The notes under the pieces: generated by a model | The model's input: only the letters and a program-made list of their open reading frames with translations | The model's database searches: none | Told to the model about the DNA's origin: nothing | Shown: positions 5,230 to 6,167 of the stretch, in pieces | Layout of the letters: the number at the start of each line of letters is the position of its first letter | Numbering within the stretch: the stretch's first letter is position 1 | Position numbers and translations under genes: made by a program | NCBI GenBank assembly: GCA_016462095.1 | Contig: JAEMTW010000117.1 | Span: 1-6,167, forward strand | Length of the DNA stretch: 6,167 nt | Direction of reading: 5' to 3' | Source of the DNA: Thermoleophilia bacterium | GTDB taxonomy: Bacteria > Actinomycetota > Thermoleophilia > Gaiellales > F1-60-MAGs149

Positions 5230-6167
5230 GTGATTATCCATGGCGGCACCATCTATACCGGCGACCCCGAGGTCCCACGCGTCCGTGGTCTGCCAATTGA
5301 CAACCGTGGACGCATCACCCGCGGCGTCGAGGCCTGGGAGGGCGACACCTCCGCCGTCTCGAACGTGCGCATCGATCTCGAGGGTCGCACCGTGGTACCC
5401 GGGTTCGTCGATGCCCACGTTCATTTTCTGTCCTGGGCCCTCGCTGCCAACCGCGTCGATGTCCGACAAGCACCAACCGGCGACGCCGCGCTGGCACTCG
5501 TTGCCGAGCGCGCTGCCACGGATCGAACCAACGAGACCGATGGTGATTGGTTAATCGGTGGGGGGTGGACCGAGCAACTGCTGGCCGACGTCTCAGACCC
5601 CGCTGCGGCCCTTGATCGGGCCGCGCAGGGGCGCCCAGCGGCGCTCTGGGCTCGCGACCATCACGCCCTCTGGCTCAGCGCCCGTGCGCTCGAACTGCTC
5701 GGTGGCGGCGAAGCGATCCGACGCGAGCACGATGCTTGGGCGGTGCCCTTGCCCGAGCCGACTCGCGTCGAGCGACAGCGTGCCGTCGCCGCTGGTCAGA
5801 CGGCTGCACACGCGCTCGGCGTGACCGGCGTCCACGATTTTGAGTGGCGCCTTGGCCGCCGCACGTGGCAGGAACTCGATCTCGATGATCGCGTCTCACT
5901 GCGCGTCGTGATGGCCGTCACGGCCGAACACATTGGTGCACTCGACGCAATCGAATTGGTCACTGGCTTTGGCTCCGACCACGTCAAGGTTGGCCCCGTC
6001 AAGGCCTTCTGCGACGGGACCCTTGGAGCGCGTACCGCCAACATGCTGGCCCCCTACGGCGACAGTGGAACGGGGATGGATTTGCTGCCACCCGCGGCAC
6101 TCGTCGAGTTGATAACGACCGCTGCCGCCCACGGCATGCCGGTCGCCCTGCATGCGATTGGCGATGC
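5230..6167 (+). CDS. YtcJ-type amidohydrolase (amidohydrolase family 3), partial, C-terminus off the right edge
   Basis: This is a metal-dependent hydrolase of the TIM-barrel amidohydrolase superfamily, YtcJ-like group, which acts on amide or related C-N bonds; the substrate cannot be read from sequence. Visible are 312 complete codons of a protein usually 500-550 long. The small beta-domain start VIIHGGTIYTGDP is followed by VPGFVDAHVHF, with the metal-binding His63-x-His65. Next come ARDHHALWLSARAL (family pattern D-G-H-x-x-W-x-N-x-x-A-L), GVTGVHDFEW, then K258-A-F-C-D-G-T-L-G-A-R-T-A (258-270), a YtcJ hallmark, and HAIGD with His308 at the edge. The GTG at 5230 is chosen because it begins directly at the first family strand and has TACGCT 7 nt upstream. 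A GTG at 5200 in the same frame would add ten residues. Neither has a Shine-Dalgarno. The gene is transcribed away from the M24 peptidase gene, with which it may share regulation. Confidence 0.9.
   Translation, partial: MIIHGGTIYTGDPEVPRVRGLPIDNRGRITRGVEAWEGDTSAVSNVRIDLEGRTVVPGFVDAHVHFLSWALAANRVDVRQAPTGDAALALVAERAATDRTNETDGDWLIGGGWTEQLLADVSDPAAALDRAAQGRPAALWARDHHALWLSARALELLGGGEAIRREHDAWAVPLPEPTRVERQRAVAAGQTAAHALGVTGVHDFEWRLGRRTWQELDLDDRVSLRVVMAVTAEHIGALDAIELVTGFGSDHVKVGPVKAFCDGTLGARTANMLAPYGDSGTGMDLLPPAALVELITTAAAHGMPVALHAIGD

Noticed and set aside
5200..5232. GTG at 5200 as the start of the amidohydrolase
   Set aside because: It has neither a ribosome site nor a -10-like element at the right distance, and it adds ten residues before the conserved first strand. 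The GTG at 5230 fits better, though the earlier start is not excluded.
4164..5300. A 378-codon open frame on the plus strand, opposite the M24 peptidase
   Set aside because: It has no recognisable domain and a composition typical of the reverse strand of a GC-rich gene. The opposing frame encodes a complete M24 enzyme with all five metal ligands.

Overview
This window comes from a GC-rich bacterium (roughly 60-65% GC by eye), with densely packed genes, coupled start/stop codons and several GTG starts. The FtsZ and Soj/ParA sequences, the apparently leaderless starts and the actinobacterial-looking MBL-like protein suggest Actinomycetota (a Thermoleophilia-like lineage) or Chloroflexota. The window alone does not settle this. 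No tRNA, rRNA, CRISPR array or transposase gene is visible.

Layout. (1) 1-2013, minus strand: a parA-ftsZ cell-cycle operon. parA (Soj-type ATPase) overlaps ftsZ by 11 nt, and a perfect Shine-Dalgarno in the end of parA serves the ftsZ GTG start. FtsZ runs off the left edge and carries an unusual disordered N-terminal extension of about 100 residues. (2) 2014-2091: a short divergent intergenic region. (3) 2092-3943, plus strand: a three-gene coupled operon of nudC (NAD(+)/NADH or NAD-capped RNA diphosphatase), a metallo-beta-lactamase-like protein with a degenerate metal site, and a small zinc-finger protein with DUF2256 and DUF3253 domains. (4) 3934-4035: a 102-bp element made of two perfectly inverted 36-bp arms around a 30-bp spacer, each arm itself nearly palindromic. 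It sits exactly between two convergent genes and supplies the last codons and stop codon of both. (5) 4026-5180, minus strand: an M24-family aminopeptidase P/prolidase-like enzyme with a complete set of metal ligands. (6) 5181-5229: a 49-bp divergent promoter region with -10-like TANNNT hexamers 6-7 nt before both starts, suggesting leaderless transcripts. (7) 5230 to the right edge, plus strand: a YtcJ-type amidohydrolase, truncated by the window.

How the parts relate. The first block concerns chromosome segregation and division. The second looks like nucleotide (NAD) housekeeping plus two poorly characterised proteins. The last two genes are metal-dependent hydrolases that probably share a control region. 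The most unusual items are the palindromic element with its symmetric gene-ending arrangement, the direct parA-ftsZ coupling and the N-terminally extended FtsZ.
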